The notes: a model not told the origin generated them from the sequence alone. A stretch of 64,000 bases of DNA from Ktedonobacteraceae bacterium (GCA_035653615.1 DASRBN010000011.1:24013-88012), one strand, 5' to 3'; shown: positions 53,624 through 62,431, numbered from the stretch's first letter. Made by a program: numbers and translations.

Positions 53624-54928
53624 ATGCCTGCGCAAACGCCAACCGGGCCTCTGGGCGAGACTACTGATACAACTCCCGCGGTAAAAAGCAGGGGATTGTT
53701 CATCAATCGCAATTTTACGCTGCTTGCCATTGGCCAGGCGATCTCCAATATGGGCGATTTCGTCTATAGCACCACACTGCTGGTCTGGGTGTTCGTTCTG
53801 ACGCATTCAGCGGCAGCTGTCAGCGGAGTGTGGATCGCGCAGTACGCGCCAATCTTCCTGCTTGGTCCTATCGCTGGTGTTTTTGTTGATCGCTGGAATC
53901 GGCGGCGCACAATGATTGTGGCAGATGTAGTGCGGGCAGTTGTCGTCCTGTTGCCATTCGTCGTGCCGTCTTTTTTGCGTTTACCGGCCATTTATAGCAG
54001 CATTTTCCTGGTTTCAGGCTTTTCGCGCTTCTTTATGCCCGCGCGAGCAGGGGTGATCCAGGTGATTGTGCCCGAAGAGCAGCGTACCCAGGCTATATCT
54101 ATTTCGCAGACAACGTTCGCGCTCGCCTTTATCGTTGGCCCGGCCATCGCCGCGCCACTCTACTTCATCGTAGGGCCATTCATAGGTAGCCTGATCGATG
54201 CGTTCTCTTTTCTGGTCTCCGCCTCGTGCTTGATCGCCATGCAGGTTTCGCGAGAAGCCATGCAACCCGCGCTCTTGCATACAAAACGACGCCCGTCAAG
54301 CGGCATGCAGGCAGTTATCTCTGAGCTGTTCGATGGCTTTAAATACGTGGCAAAGAGCCGCACGCTTTTCATTGTCATCATTCTGGCGGCTATCGTGATG
54401 CTTGGAGCGGGAGCGCTGAACGCCCTGGATATCATCTTCGTGACGCGCAACCTGCATACCAGCGCTTCCTATTATGGCCCGCTGACGGCGCTGGCCGGGC
54501 TGGGCACGCTGATAGGAGCAATTCTAGCAGGCATCGTTTCAAAAAGGGCGACGCCCAGGATGATCCTGACGGGGAGCGTCTTTTTGCTGGGAGTCGGCAT
54601 TATTCTCTATTCATTACAAACCTGGATCGTGACAGCGCTTATCATCATTTTCGTGATGAGCATTCCACAGGGAGGAATCGAAGTTGGCGCGGGTCCGCTG
54701 CTGATGCAGGCAACGCCGCGCATGCTGATGGGCCGGGTGCAGTCGGTACTTGAAACGGCGATGTATGGCATGAGCCTGCTGTCCATCGCGTTGGCAGGAT
54801 ACTTTGCGCAGTTTATCGGCGTCAACATCATCTTTGCTGTGGGTGGGACGTTGTTCGCGCTCGGCGGTGTCGTTGGCTGGCTCGGCATTCCGGCGCATAT
54901 CAAACCGGAGCCTGAGATAGAACAATAA
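53624..54928 (+). CDS. MFS transporter (EntS/MFS_3-like exporter)
   Basis: The 434-residue protein has 12 predicted membrane helices. The early motif FTLLAIGQAISNMGDFVYSTTLLVWV and the loop GVFVDRWNRRRTMIVADVVRA are typical of the MFS_3 group (siderophore or drug exporters). A 25-residue soluble N-terminus is Thr/Pro-rich. AGGAGG precedes ATG. The upstream regulator gene and the downstream peptidase gene (16-bp gap) are on the same strand. The substrate is unknown. Confidence 0.9.
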   Translation: MPAQTPTGPLGETTDTTPAVKSRGLFINRNFTLLAIGQAISNMGDFVYSTTLLVWVFVLTHSAAAVSGVWIAQYAPIFLLGPIAGVFVDRWNRRRTMIVADVVRAVVVLLPFVVPSFLRLPAIYSSIFLVSGFSRFFMPARAGVIQVIVPEEQRTQAISISQTTFALAFIVGPAIAAPLYFIVGPFIGSLIDAFSFLVSASCLIAMQVSREAMQPALLHTKRRPSSGMQAVISELFDGFKYVAKSRTLFIVIILAAIVMLGAGALNALDIIFVTRNLHTSASYYGPLTALAGLGTLIGAILAGIVSKRATPRMILTGSVFLLGVGIILYSLQTWIVTALIIIFVMSIPQGGIEVGAGPLLMQATPRMLMGRVQSVLETAMYGMSLLSIALAGYFAQFIGVNIIFAVGGTLFALGGVVGWLGIPAHIKPEPEIEQ

Positions 54929-54944
54929 TCATGGAGGAACTTTT

Positions 54945-56048
54945 ATGGCTGATATTCGTTTACAACGCCTGGCGCAGGTGTTAGTGCGCTATTCATTAGG
55001 CCTCAAGAAAGGCGATCGCTTTGCGATTGAAACAGGCCCGCTGGCGGCTCCACTGGTGCGGGAAGTCGTGCGCGAGGCCCTGCATGCCGGCGCCTATCCT
55101 GAGACCATCATCAGTATGCCTGGCGTGAGAGAAATATACCTGAAAGAGGGTTCTGATGAACAACTGGCGTATATTCCGGCCCAGCGGCGCATGATTATCG
55201 AGGAATATGAGGCGCAACTACAAATCATGGCCGCTTCGAATACAAAAGAGTTGAGCGGCGTGAGTCCTGAGCGCATGGCTGTAGCGCAGAATGCTGTGCG
55301 CGACCTCGTCACGACCTACTTGCAACGCGCGGCAAACGGTTCATTGCGCTGGTGCATCGCGCTGTTCCCTACCGATGCACAGGCCCAGGACGCGAATATG
55401 TCCTTGACTGATTTCGAGGATTTTGTGTACCATGCATGTTTCCTGGATGATGCCGATCCGGCAGCACGCTGGAAAGAACTCTCGCAGCAGCAGGAACGCC
55501 TGGTACAATGGCTTCGGGGCAAACATACCATCCACCTGCGCGGGCAGGATACCAATCTAAGCTTTTCGGTCGCCGGGCGCATTTTTATCAACGATGATGG
55601 CCAGTACAACTTCCCAGGTGGCGAGTTCTATACCGGGCCGGTTGAAGACTCCGCCAACGGCTACATCCGTTATAGCTTCCCGGCCACTTTTGCCGCTCGC
55701 TCAGTAGAAGATGTGCGGCTGCGCTTCGAGCATGGTGTGGTGGTAGAAGCCAGCGCCGCACAGGGTCAAGATTTCCTGGATAAAATGCTCAGTCTGGACG
55801 AAGGAGCGAGGCGCCTGGGTGAGTTTGCATTTGGCAACAATCGCAATGTGGACCGCTGCATCAAAAATACGCTGTTCGATGAAAAGATGGGTGGTACAGT
55901 TCATCTCGCTCTGGGCGCGAGTCTCCCTGAAACCGGCGGTGTCAATCAATCTGCTTTACACTGGGATATGGTGTGCGATTTACGAACCGGAAGTGAAATT
56001 CGCGTCGACGGCGAGTTATTCTGCAAAAATGGCGAGTTTGTTGTCTGA
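54945..56048 (+). CDS. Aminopeptidase, M29 family
   Basis: This metallo-aminopeptidase of the thermophilic AmpS/AmpT type removes N-terminal residues from peptides in the cytoplasm. The 367-residue protein has the family motifs GGEFYTGPVEDSANGYIRY (metal Glu residues), GTVHLALGASLPETGG (His) and ALHWDMVCDLRTGSEI (His, Asp). Length and order of motifs fit. A GGAGG lies before ATG. It follows the MFS gene by 16 bp, so it is likely in the same transcript, but a functional link is not clear. Confidence 0.92.
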   Translation: MADIRLQRLAQVLVRYSLGLKKGDRFAIETGPLAAPLVREVVREALHAGAYPETIISMPGVREIYLKEGSDEQLAYIPAQRRMIIEEYEAQLQIMAASNTKELSGVSPERMAVAQNAVRDLVTTYLQRAANGSLRWCIALFPTDAQAQDANMSLTDFEDFVYHACFLDDADPAARWKELSQQQERLVQWLRGKHTIHLRGQDTNLSFSVAGRIFINDDGQYNFPGGEFYTGPVEDSANGYIRYSFPATFAARSVEDVRLRFEHGVVVEASAAQGQDFLDKMLSLDEGARRLGEFAFGNNRNVDRCIKNTLFDEKMGGTVHLALGASLPETGGVNQSALHWDMVCDLRTGSEIRVDGELFCKNGEFVV

Positions 56049-56081
56049 ATCAAGAGCGACTGCATAAAACCGCGTAGCAGA

Positions 56082-56162
56082 AACCAGGACGACTGCAAGG
56101 GTGCGCCCCTACCCTACACAGTGCGTGTAGGGTAGGGGCGCACCCTTGCAGTCGTCCTGGTT
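56082..56162. repeat. 38-bp perfect inverted repeat between convergent genes
   Basis: The arms 56082-56119 and 56125-56162 are fully complementary around a 5-nt loop. The arm carries CAAGGGTGCGCCCCTACCCT. The GGGTGCGCCC core also occurs singly at about 19163, and the GTAGGGG/CCCCTAC core at 7.3 and 15.2 kb. It is non-coding, a dispersed element or a very strong bidirectional terminator. Confidence 0.85.
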
Positions 56163-56187
56163 ACGCGAACACCTTCTAAAGAGCATA

Positions 56188-56709
56188 TTACAGCATCGGG
56201 CGAACCGAACGAATGGTATAGGTAGTCACGCCGCCGGGCGTGGATACACTGACCTGATCTCCTTCTTTATGCCCCATCAGGGCTTTGCCAACGGGCGATT
56301 GATCGGAAATGAGGCCGGCCTTGGGATCGGCTTCAAACGTCTCAACGATTTTGAAGAGTCGAGTCGCGCCAGAACTCGTTTCGACTTCTACCTGCATGCC
56401 GATTCGCACGACGGGAGGGCCGTCGACGGCATCATGCATATCGGCGGTCATGACTTCGGCGACGGAAAGCAAGCGCTCCAACTCTAGAATCTGGCCTTCC
56501 AGTTTTGCCTGTTCGTTTTTTGCGTCTTCATAAGCGCTGCTTTCACTGATATCGCCGGCCTCTTTCGCCTCGTGGATATAATCGGCTATCTCTTTACGTT
56601 TGACGGTGCGCAGGTATTCCAGGCGCTCCTGCATTTTAGCGTAGCCTTCAGGGGTCAGGCGATAGACACGCTGTTCGGACCTTGCATCACTCTGTCCACC
56701 AATACTCAT
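56188..56709 (-). CDS. greA: Transcription elongation factor GreA/GreB family
   Basis: Gre factors enter the RNA polymerase secondary channel and stimulate cleavage of backtracked RNA. The 173-residue protein has the N-terminal coiled coil (LTPEGYAKMQERLEYLRTVKRKEIADYI) with the acidic tip in AGDISESSAYEDAKNEQ. A C-terminal FKBP-like domain follows (GLISDQSPVGKALMGHKEGDQVSV). The 15 leading residues are an extra Ser/Gln-rich extension. The tip acidic residues Asp and Glu are retained. It appears monocistronic. Confidence 0.93.
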   Translation of the reverse strand: MSIGGQSDARSEQRVYRLTPEGYAKMQERLEYLRTVKRKEIADYIHEAKEAGDISESSAYEDAKNEQAKLEGQILELERLLSVAEVMTADMHDAVDGPPVVRIGMQVEVETSSGATRLFKIVETFEADPKAGLISDQSPVGKALMGHKEGDQVSVSTPGGVTTYTIRSVRPML

Positions 56710-57097
56710 TGAAAACTCCTCTCTACTTTTGAGGGGAAACGGGAGAACATCACCGGGCCGGCATGGCGGCCCTCATACTCCGTAAATGACAGTACAACAA
56801 AGATAACAAAGGCGTGGGAGAATATATCGATTCCCCACTCCCCTGTCTGGGAGCTTACGCTCCTGGGCAAATATATCGTGTAAAGGTGACCGCCATGGCC
56901 AACCGGATCACCTTTATGAAAAGGCATTCCTTGCAGACATGAAGGAGATTATACGGCCTGTACTAGCGAACGTCAAGTGTTACAGGCAGGTAATTATCTG
57001 GAAGTGTGCGAGAGATTCTTCGCTGCGCTCAGAATGACAGGCCCCGGATATACCTGGCTGTGTCCGGGGCCTGTCATTCTGAGCGCAGCGAAGAATC
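56710..57097. repeat. Intergenic region with repeat copy 7 (57012-57099)
   Basis: Perfect 37-bp arms (57012-57048 and 57063-57099) carry ATTCTTCGCTGCGCTCAGAA. They form the longest version of the first repeat family and overlap the stop codon of the neighbouring hydrolase gene. The remaining 300 bp show a short GGGAG..CTCCC hairpin (56840-56862) and nothing else. Confidence 0.8.
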
Positions 57098-58483
57098 TCA
57101 TGCCGTCTTGCCAATACGAAACAGACCTGTGCCACAAACGGGGCATTTCCCGCGTATCGCAGTCCTGCCATTCTTCATGGTCACTTCATGCGCATCCTGT
57201 ACCGTTCTTTTCTGCTTGCATTTGACACAATATGCCTCGACCACCAGGCTATCCGCCTGTGCTTGCTCATCGGTCTCCTGTTCCGGTTCCGATTCTGGCT
57301 CCTGATCCTGCGGCAAAAGGTCACCGGTTTCCTCTTGTTCCGCAGATTCTGCTGGCCCAGGCTCAGAGGATGGCTGTGATTCTTCCACTGTTGAGGGAGC
57401 GGCAGGTACCTCTACGAATTGTTCCTCTTGCTCGTCAGGCTCCACTTTTTGTGTCTCCGCAAGACTGGATTTCTCCGCCTGCTCCTGCGCAGGAACCGGC
57501 GCGCTATCGCTTATTGCTTCTTGTTGCTGTCCTTGCTGGCTCCAGCGCAGGATGGCTGTGGCTACCGGGTCCGGCAGTTCCTCATGTACGGCAAGACCGG
57601 CATCGTGAAGCAGTTCAACCTGCACATGCCCTGATCTACCTTGCGGACCGGCAATATACCGCGAACCGTTCAACGCAGAGACACCCCAGATGATCAAGGT
57701 GGGCTGCGTCAACTTTTCAAGCTGCCCGCTTGCATTATACGCCAATCTTCCTGCCAACAATGCCATTGGCGCGTGTTCCGCGCCTAGCTGATGGGCGGCG
57801 GCATAGTAATGGTCAAGACCGGCATCTCTGGTAAAAGCATGCTGGCGCCCTCTGAGATAGCGAAGCACGGGCCGGGTACTGAGCAAGGAATACGCGAGCA
57901 ACTTCACTGCCGGAGCATCGATAAGATTGGCTATCAATGCCGGCATTTGCTCGTCCCCGAACAGCGCTACCGGTGAGATCAGCACCAGGCGCTCACATAA
58001 CGACGGAGAGGTTGCCGCTATCGTCACCGCGAAGTTACAACTCACCCCGCTCGCAACAATAGTTGCCGGCTGCCCCACTATATCTATCAGGAAATCGCGA
58101 CAGAGGGCGATGTATGTCTCAGGGGAATATGCTAGCCGGGGATGATCTGAGAGGCCGAACCCCAGCAAATCAGGCGCGTATACACGATAGTATGGGGCCA
58201 GGAGCGCCATGATACGTCGCATTTCGTAGGCCGAAGCGCCAACTTCCAGCGTATGTAACAAAAGCAAAGGGGGAGCATTCGCTGCTCCCAGTGCTTTATA
58301 GAAGATATGCTCCTGCCTCCAACGATACATACGATCTTCGCCTGGCAGTTCGCTTTCCAGTTGTTGAGGTGTATCCAGCACATGACGCAATGCGACCACC
58401 GCCGCAACGATAGCTGTAGCCAGCATACTGAAACCAAGCAAGCGGATCAGCGCCGCTACCAGACGACCTACTGTTTTCTGCAT
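57098..58483 (-). CDS. Alpha/beta hydrolase fused to a DUF5679 zinc ribbon
   Basis: The 461-residue protein has an N-terminal membrane helix (about 8-33) and an alpha/beta hydrolase domain (65-310) with YAPDLLGFGLSD. The nucleophile elbow is GVSCN (Ser148), where the usual final Gly is Asn. HTLE stands where HG is normal, and His is kept in the VHEELPDPV region. A Glu/Pro/Gln-rich acidic linker of about 100 residues follows, then a C-terminal DUF5679 zinc ribbon (YCVKCKQKR...CPVCGTGLFRIG). DUF5679 normally occurs as a small stand-alone protein; the fusion is unusual. The substrate is unknown and the altered elbow makes activity uncertain. Confidence 0.85.
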   Translation of the reverse strand: MQKTVGRLVAALIRLLGFSMLATAIVAAVVALRHVLDTPQQLESELPGEDRMYRWRQEHIFYKALGAANAPPLLLLHTLEVGASAYEMRRIMALLAPYYRVYAPDLLGFGLSDHPRLAYSPETYIALCRDFLIDIVGQPATIVASGVSCNFAVTIAATSPSLCERLVLISPVALFGDEQMPALIANLIDAPAVKLLAYSLLSTRPVLRYLRGRQHAFTRDAGLDHYYAAAHQLGAEHAPMALLAGRLAYNASGQLEKLTQPTLIIWGVSALNGSRYIAGPQGRSGHVQVELLHDAGLAVHEELPDPVATAILRWSQQGQQQEAISDSAPVPAQEQAEKSSLAETQKVEPDEQEEQFVEVPAAPSTVEESQPSSEPGPAESAEQEETGDLLPQDQEPESEPEQETDEQAQADSLVVEAYCVKCKQKRTVQDAHEVTMKNGRTAIRGKCPVCGTGLFRIGKTA

Positions 58484-58666
58484 CGAACCCTCCTACTTTT
58501 TCGTCTTGCCCGCCAGGGTGAGATTGACCACTGCCCCGCCGGACAAAATGGGTGGGATGGTATCACGTCCAGGTAGTATACCATAGTTACTTCTGTTGAC
58601 GCGAACCGTTATGGACACTACAATACTCGATAATATATAGAAGTGCATCTATGCCGCGGAGATATC

Positions 58667-59542
58667 ATGCGCATTATTCAAAGCCTGTCCGAAATGACAG
58701 AGACGGCAAGGGGCTGGCTCGCCGGTGGAACAGTTGGCTTCGTACCTACAATGGGTCACCTGCATGCCGGGCATTTGACGCTGGTGCAAGCTGCGCAACG
58801 TGAGAGCGAGATCAGTGTTGTCAGTATTTTCGTCAACCCATTACAGTTTGATTCCAGCAGAGACGCTGCCCTCTATCCCCGCAACCTCTCTCAAGACCTT
58901 CAATTGCTCGATGATGAACATGTAGACGTTGTATTTGTCCCACGATCCGAGGATATCTATCCTCCCAACTTCTCTACCTATGTTACTCCTAATGGCCCAA
59001 TAACACAATGGTTGCAAAAAACGCATCGCTCACACTATGCCCGCGGCATTACCACCATTACGACGAAACTATTCCAGCTCGTGCGGCCTGATACCGTCTA
59101 TTATAGCCACAAAAATGCGCTGCATGTCGCTTTGTCACGCCAGGTCATTCGCGATTTGAATTTCGATATTCGCATGCGGCTGTTGCCGGTTATTCGCGAT
59201 AATGATGGATTGCCGCTCAGTAATCACCCGCAGCGTCTCTCTGCTGCCAGGCGACGGGCTCTCTCTTTGCTCTACCAGGCATTACTGATGGCTAAAGGCA
59301 TGATCGAGAAGGGCGAACGTGATGTGGTCAGTATCGAAAAGGCCATGGAGGATGTGACAACTGCCTCACCGTTATTGAAGCTGGATTTTGCGATCATCTG
59401 CGACCCTATGACGTTTGAGCGCCCAGGGAATATCCTTGCCACGCCGCTACCCAATACGCTGATCCTGGCGGCAGGCTCGGTTGGCAATACCTACATGATC
59501 GATAATATACTCTGGATGAGCGATGGATACTGGCTCACTTAA
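58667..59542 (+). CDS. panC: Pantoate-beta-alanine ligase-like protein (divergent PanC)
   Basis: PanC joins pantoate and beta-alanine with ATP to form pantothenate. The 291-residue protein has the N-terminal signature FVPTMGHLHAGHLTLVQAA (HIGH-type motif HAGH) and SIFVNPLQFDSSRD. The otherwise conserved GxKDxQQ is replaced by SHKNALHVAL, and the usual SSRNxxL motif by LSNHPQRLS, so it departs from canonical PanC at substrate and ATP sites. ATG 58667 has GGAG 7 nt upstream; an upstream GTG (58643) lacks a site. No panB or panD is adjacent. It may be a PanC with altered substrate. Confidence 0.8.
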   Translation: MRIIQSLSEMTETARGWLAGGTVGFVPTMGHLHAGHLTLVQAAQRESEISVVSIFVNPLQFDSSRDAALYPRNLSQDLQLLDDEHVDVVFVPRSEDIYPPNFSTYVTPNGPITQWLQKTHRSHYARGITTITTKLFQLVRPDTVYYSHKNALHVALSRQVIRDLNFDIRMRLLPVIRDNDGLPLSNHPQRLSAARRRALSLLYQALLMAKGMIEKGERDVVSIEKAMEDVTTASPLLKLDFAIICDPMTFERPGNILATPLPNTLILAAGSVGNTYMIDNILWMSDGYWLT

Positions 59543-59582
59543 ACTTTCATCCGGTAGGAACGAATAGCAAGGATAGACAGCA

Positions 59583-59822
59583 ATGATTTTCGGTTTGATT
59601 GTTTTCGGTACGCGCCCACGAACAAAAGTCCTGGGGCAGGTACAATACACCTGTCCTATGTGCCGCCAGAATAGTTACCACGTTGTTGTGCGCTCGCAAA
59701 GCTGGTTTACGCTCTACTGGATACCGGTTCTTCCATTAAAGAAACGGTATATCTCGCGCTGCAATTTCTGTGGCTACCAGCAGCAGGTGGATGAGGCGCA
59801 GGCAAAAAAGTGGTTTTCATAG
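59583..59822 (+). CDS. Small zinc-ribbon protein
   Basis: The 79-residue protein has a short hydrophobic start (MIFGLIVFGT) and two CxxC pairs, CPMC (24-27) and CNFC (about 60-63), forming a zinc ribbon. Between them lies an aromatic stretch (SWFTLYWIPVLPLKK) that could be a membrane-associated hairpin. Similar small proteins occur widely without known function. It lies 40 bp after panC and before a good terminator, so it is probably in the panC transcript. Confidence 0.8.
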   Translation: MIFGLIVFGTRPRTKVLGQVQYTCPMCRQNSYHVVVRSQSWFTLYWIPVLPLKKRYISRCNFCGYQQQVDEAQAKKWFS

Positions 59823-59862
59823 AGAAACCGGACATCCCAGTAGAATATCCGGTTTCTCTTCA
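59821..59862 (+). terminator. Terminator after the zinc-ribbon gene
   Basis: The arms AGAGAAACCGGA and TCCGGTTTCTCT enclose a 15-nt loop and overlap the stop codon. TTC and a T-rich stretch follow. It serves convergent genes and may act both ways. Confidence 0.75.
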
Positions 59863-59893
59863 TGCATGCAGTTTTTCTTTATTCAAACAATGC

Positions 59894-61270
59894 TCAGCGC
59901 ACAAATTGCTTGAGTACCTCGTCGACGCCGGGGTGACTGCGGTTCAGGCGCAGGTCCTCATTTCCTGCCGAGTCCGTTTGTAAGAGCAGGATGCCTTGCT
60001 GGACACAGCTATTCAGAAGCTCCCTGGCCGATTCGCGCGTGAGGCGACCGCGGAAACGATTCTTGGGATTGACGGGATCGCCGATAAAGTTAGAAACGCC
60101 GATGATCGTGCGCCAGGACCAGTTGCGGTCGATATAATCAAGAAATTGCAAAAATTGAGGATCCAGCACATCCATTGGATAAGGCGAGTACTGAGAAGGT
60201 GCTGTCCCAGGTGAAACGGCGGGCAGCGCACCGGTATTGCCGCTCATAGACATAGAAGGGCTATAGCCACCATTCCCGGTCAGGCCGGCAGTTACCGGAG
60301 TCCCTCCCGGTACTAATGGCACAAACTGGCTGGCGCTGCTTATAAGATCTCGGCTGACGGTTCCTGGTATACCAACAACGATCACAGTTTTGTTTAGACG
60401 AAGCTTCAATCGGGCACTAATGCGGGTGAAATCTTTATCTCCAGTCATCAGGACGAATGTAGAGATGGTAGGTCGATCAAAGACGGTTTCAATAATATCC
60501 ATCAACATATTGAGGTCAACAGTGCTTTGTACGACTGTGCTTTGTACAATCGTACTCGAGCTACCTGCATTGATAGCAGGCAAATGCCCTGTATTACCTG
60601 TCTGCTGACCCGGGGTGGGATTTGGATATCCTAGAGGACCGGTGCTTCCAGTATGGCCAAGAGGACCGGTAGGCACTGATTGTCCATAGGGATTCTGATA
60701 GGCGGGAAACGGGCGCGATGGTTCGCGCTGCTGGTAGTCCGGCACATCATATCCTTCTTCGAGGAGGTTATCTTCTGTAAGGAGATGCTCCTCAAGCTCT
60801 GGATGGCCAAAACCAGCCTGCTCCTCCTGATCTCTGGGTGGCTCCTGATAAGGGGGCCAGCCGTTAGCCGCACCTTGCGGCGAGATGGCCGGTAGAGGGC
60901 CGGAATTGCTCAGCGGGCCGCTGGGCCATTGCCGGGGGTAAGGTGTGGCAAAGCTGCCTGTACCTTGTTCAGAAACCCCTCCCAGCGCTCCCGTAGGGGG
61001 ATTACCGGAAGCATAATGAACCGTTCCCATACGAATCCGGTCGCGCTGCTTTGCCGGGCAATCGACACGATCGATCATAGCAGCAGTGAGGCTTCCTTTA
61101 AATGGTTCCGGTTGGCGAGACCAGTCCGCATAAGCGCGGGCCACCATTACGGTCCCATACCGGCGAGCGACGGCGATCAACTCTTGCGGGTCGGGCTCGC
61201 GCCGCTGGATATTCAGCATACTATAGCGGATGTTCTCAAAATCGATGAATAAAGCAATATCTTCGGGCAC
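59894..61270 (-). CDS. NYN-domain (PIN-like) protein with a long insertion
   Basis: NYN domains are metal-dependent RNases. In this 458-residue protein the first part (FIDFENIRYSML with Asp10, and ARAYADWS) is at residues 1-80. The second part (STVDLNMLMDIIE with Asp252 and Asp258, LMTGDKDFTRI with Asp278/Asp280) is at 245-320. A low-complexity insertion of about 160 residues rich in Pro, Gly, Gln and Ser (with TGPLG repeats) separates them. The acidic active-site set is kept. A C-terminal domain (about 365-458, FLDYIDRNWSWRTIIGVSNFI...LNSCVQQGILLLQ) looks like a winged helix. Its RNA target is unknown. Confidence 0.87.
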   Translation of the reverse strand: MPEDIALFIDFENIRYSMLNIQRREPDPQELIAVARRYGTVMVARAYADWSRQPEPFKGSLTAAMIDRVDCPAKQRDRIRMGTVHYASGNPPTGALGGVSEQGTGSFATPYPRQWPSGPLSNSGPLPAISPQGAANGWPPYQEPPRDQEEQAGFGHPELEEHLLTEDNLLEEGYDVPDYQQREPSRPFPAYQNPYGQSVPTGPLGHTGSTGPLGYPNPTPGQQTGNTGHLPAINAGSSSTIVQSTVVQSTVDLNMLMDIIETVFDRPTISTFVLMTGDKDFTRISARLKLRLNKTVIVVGIPGTVSRDLISSASQFVPLVPGGTPVTAGLTGNGGYSPSMSMSGNTGALPAVSPGTAPSQYSPYPMDVLDPQFLQFLDYIDRNWSWRTIIGVSNFIGDPVNPKNRFRGRLTRESARELLNSCVQQGILLLQTDSAGNEDLRLNRSHPGVDEVLKQFVR

Positions 61271-61484
61271 AATCTTCTCCTCTCATAGGGAGAAACCGCG
61301 CAGACCAAGATGTATGATTGTTCAGGTGCTCGGATAGAGAAGAAATGAACAGCTTCTCGTGTTCTTCGCTACTATCCTGTAACTATGAGCATATCACACT
61401 TTAGAAGTAAAGTCGAGTGGTCTGCGCCTTTACTTTACGTTTTCCTTATGTTATAGTTGTCATACAGATAGATAGGGACGTGAA

Positions 61485-61913
61485 GTGTCTTTGGATAGAC
61501 AGGTGTCCTTTATAAACAAGTCAGAGCCAATGAATAGCTCTTCAGGTACAACGGCTATGGAGCTAACAACAACTGCATTACGTTCCCTTGATAATACAAT
61601 TTGTCCTGTTGCGCGCACTGCCAACATCATCAGTGGGAAATGGACGCTACTCATTATCCGCGATTTAGCCTCTGGTGTCAAACGTTTTAATCAGCTTGAG
61701 CGCTCCTTACATGGCATTAGCCCTAAGACGCTTTCCGAGCGCCTGCGCTACCTGGAGGAGGAGGGTGTGATCATCCGCCAGACCTTTGCCGAGGTGCCGC
61801 CGCGTGTCGAATACTCATTGACTGAGAAAGGCCACGACCTCGTCGAGGTGATCGAGTGTATGCGCTGCTACGGAAATCGCTGGCTATGCAATGCTCCCAC
61901 AAGTGAATCCTGA
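61485..61913 (+). CDS. HxlR-family transcriptional regulator
   Basis: The 142-residue protein has the HxlR winged-helix pattern: TICPVARTANIISGKWTLLIIRDLASGVKRFNQLERSLHGISPKTLSERLRYLEEEGVIIRQ, then RVEYSLTEKGHDLVEVIECM. The conserved Cys before the domain, found in redox- and aldehyde-responsive members, is present. The GTG start at 61485 has AGGGA upstream; ATG 61530 is possible but with a weak site. No adjacent target gene is obvious. Confidence 0.88.
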   Translation: MSLDRQVSFINKSEPMNSSSGTTAMELTTTALRSLDNTICPVARTANIISGKWTLLIIRDLASGVKRFNQLERSLHGISPKTLSERLRYLEEEGVIIRQTFAEVPPRVEYSLTEKGHDLVEVIECMRCYGNRWLCNAPTSES

Positions 61914-62032
61914 GATACAACTTCCTCTATTGTACTACTGCTGATTAAAGAGAGTAGACCGGCAAAGCGGATTCGCTACTCCTCTGCCCATCCTTCCACA
62001 ATGCCGGTCGGACATCCATCCGATTATATAAA

Positions 62033-62057
62033 AACCGGGGGTGGCCCCGGTTCTTTT
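62033..62057 (+). terminator. Terminator downstream of the HxlR gene
   Basis: The arms AACCGGGG and CCCCGGTT with a 4-nt loop are followed by CTTTTGCG. It lies about 120 bp after the HxlR stop on the plus strand. Confidence 0.75.
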
Positions 62058-62134
62058 GCGTAGCGAAGGCGAAATAATTGAAATGCGCTCCGCAGGCTCA
62101 GGAGAGAGCCAAAGGCAAGCAGACGCAAGCCAGA

Positions 62135-62431
62135 TTAGCGGATGGCACCAACCAGTTCACGATTATGATCAGCGAGGAAGCGATGGAGGGTTCCTTCGTC
62201 TTCTGCGACCGTTGTACTCTGTTCTGCTAGCTGACTTTCTGTTCGACAAAGCAAATCATAAAGGCTAGCTACATCGTAACGCATCTGTACCTGAAGCTGG
62301 CCGTCACTATTGAAGCCTTCTATGAAGAGACCTTCCTCTTCCTCGTGGATGGCAAAGCTGCTCACGCCAACCTGGTCTAACACTTGACCAACGGCGTGCA
62401 GTATGCTTGCATAACTGAACATGGCCCGCAT
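62135..62431 (-). CDS. Small soluble protein, unknown function
   Basis: The 98-residue protein is MRAMFSYASILHAVGQVLDQ followed by a beta-like SFAIHEEEEGLFIEGFNSDG, QLQVQMRYDVASLYDLL and a C-terminal Glu/Gln-rich helix. ATG 62431 follows a strong AGGGAGG; the frame is open to 62464 without need of an earlier start. It has no membrane segment or known motif. A TTGACA (minus strand, about 62496-62501) upstream may be its -35. The family is not recognised. Confidence 0.7.
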   Translation of the reverse strand: MRAMFSYASILHAVGQVLDQVGVSSFAIHEEEEGLFIEGFNSDGQLQVQMRYDVASLYDLLCRTESQLAEQSTTVAEDEGTLHRFLADHNRELVGAIR

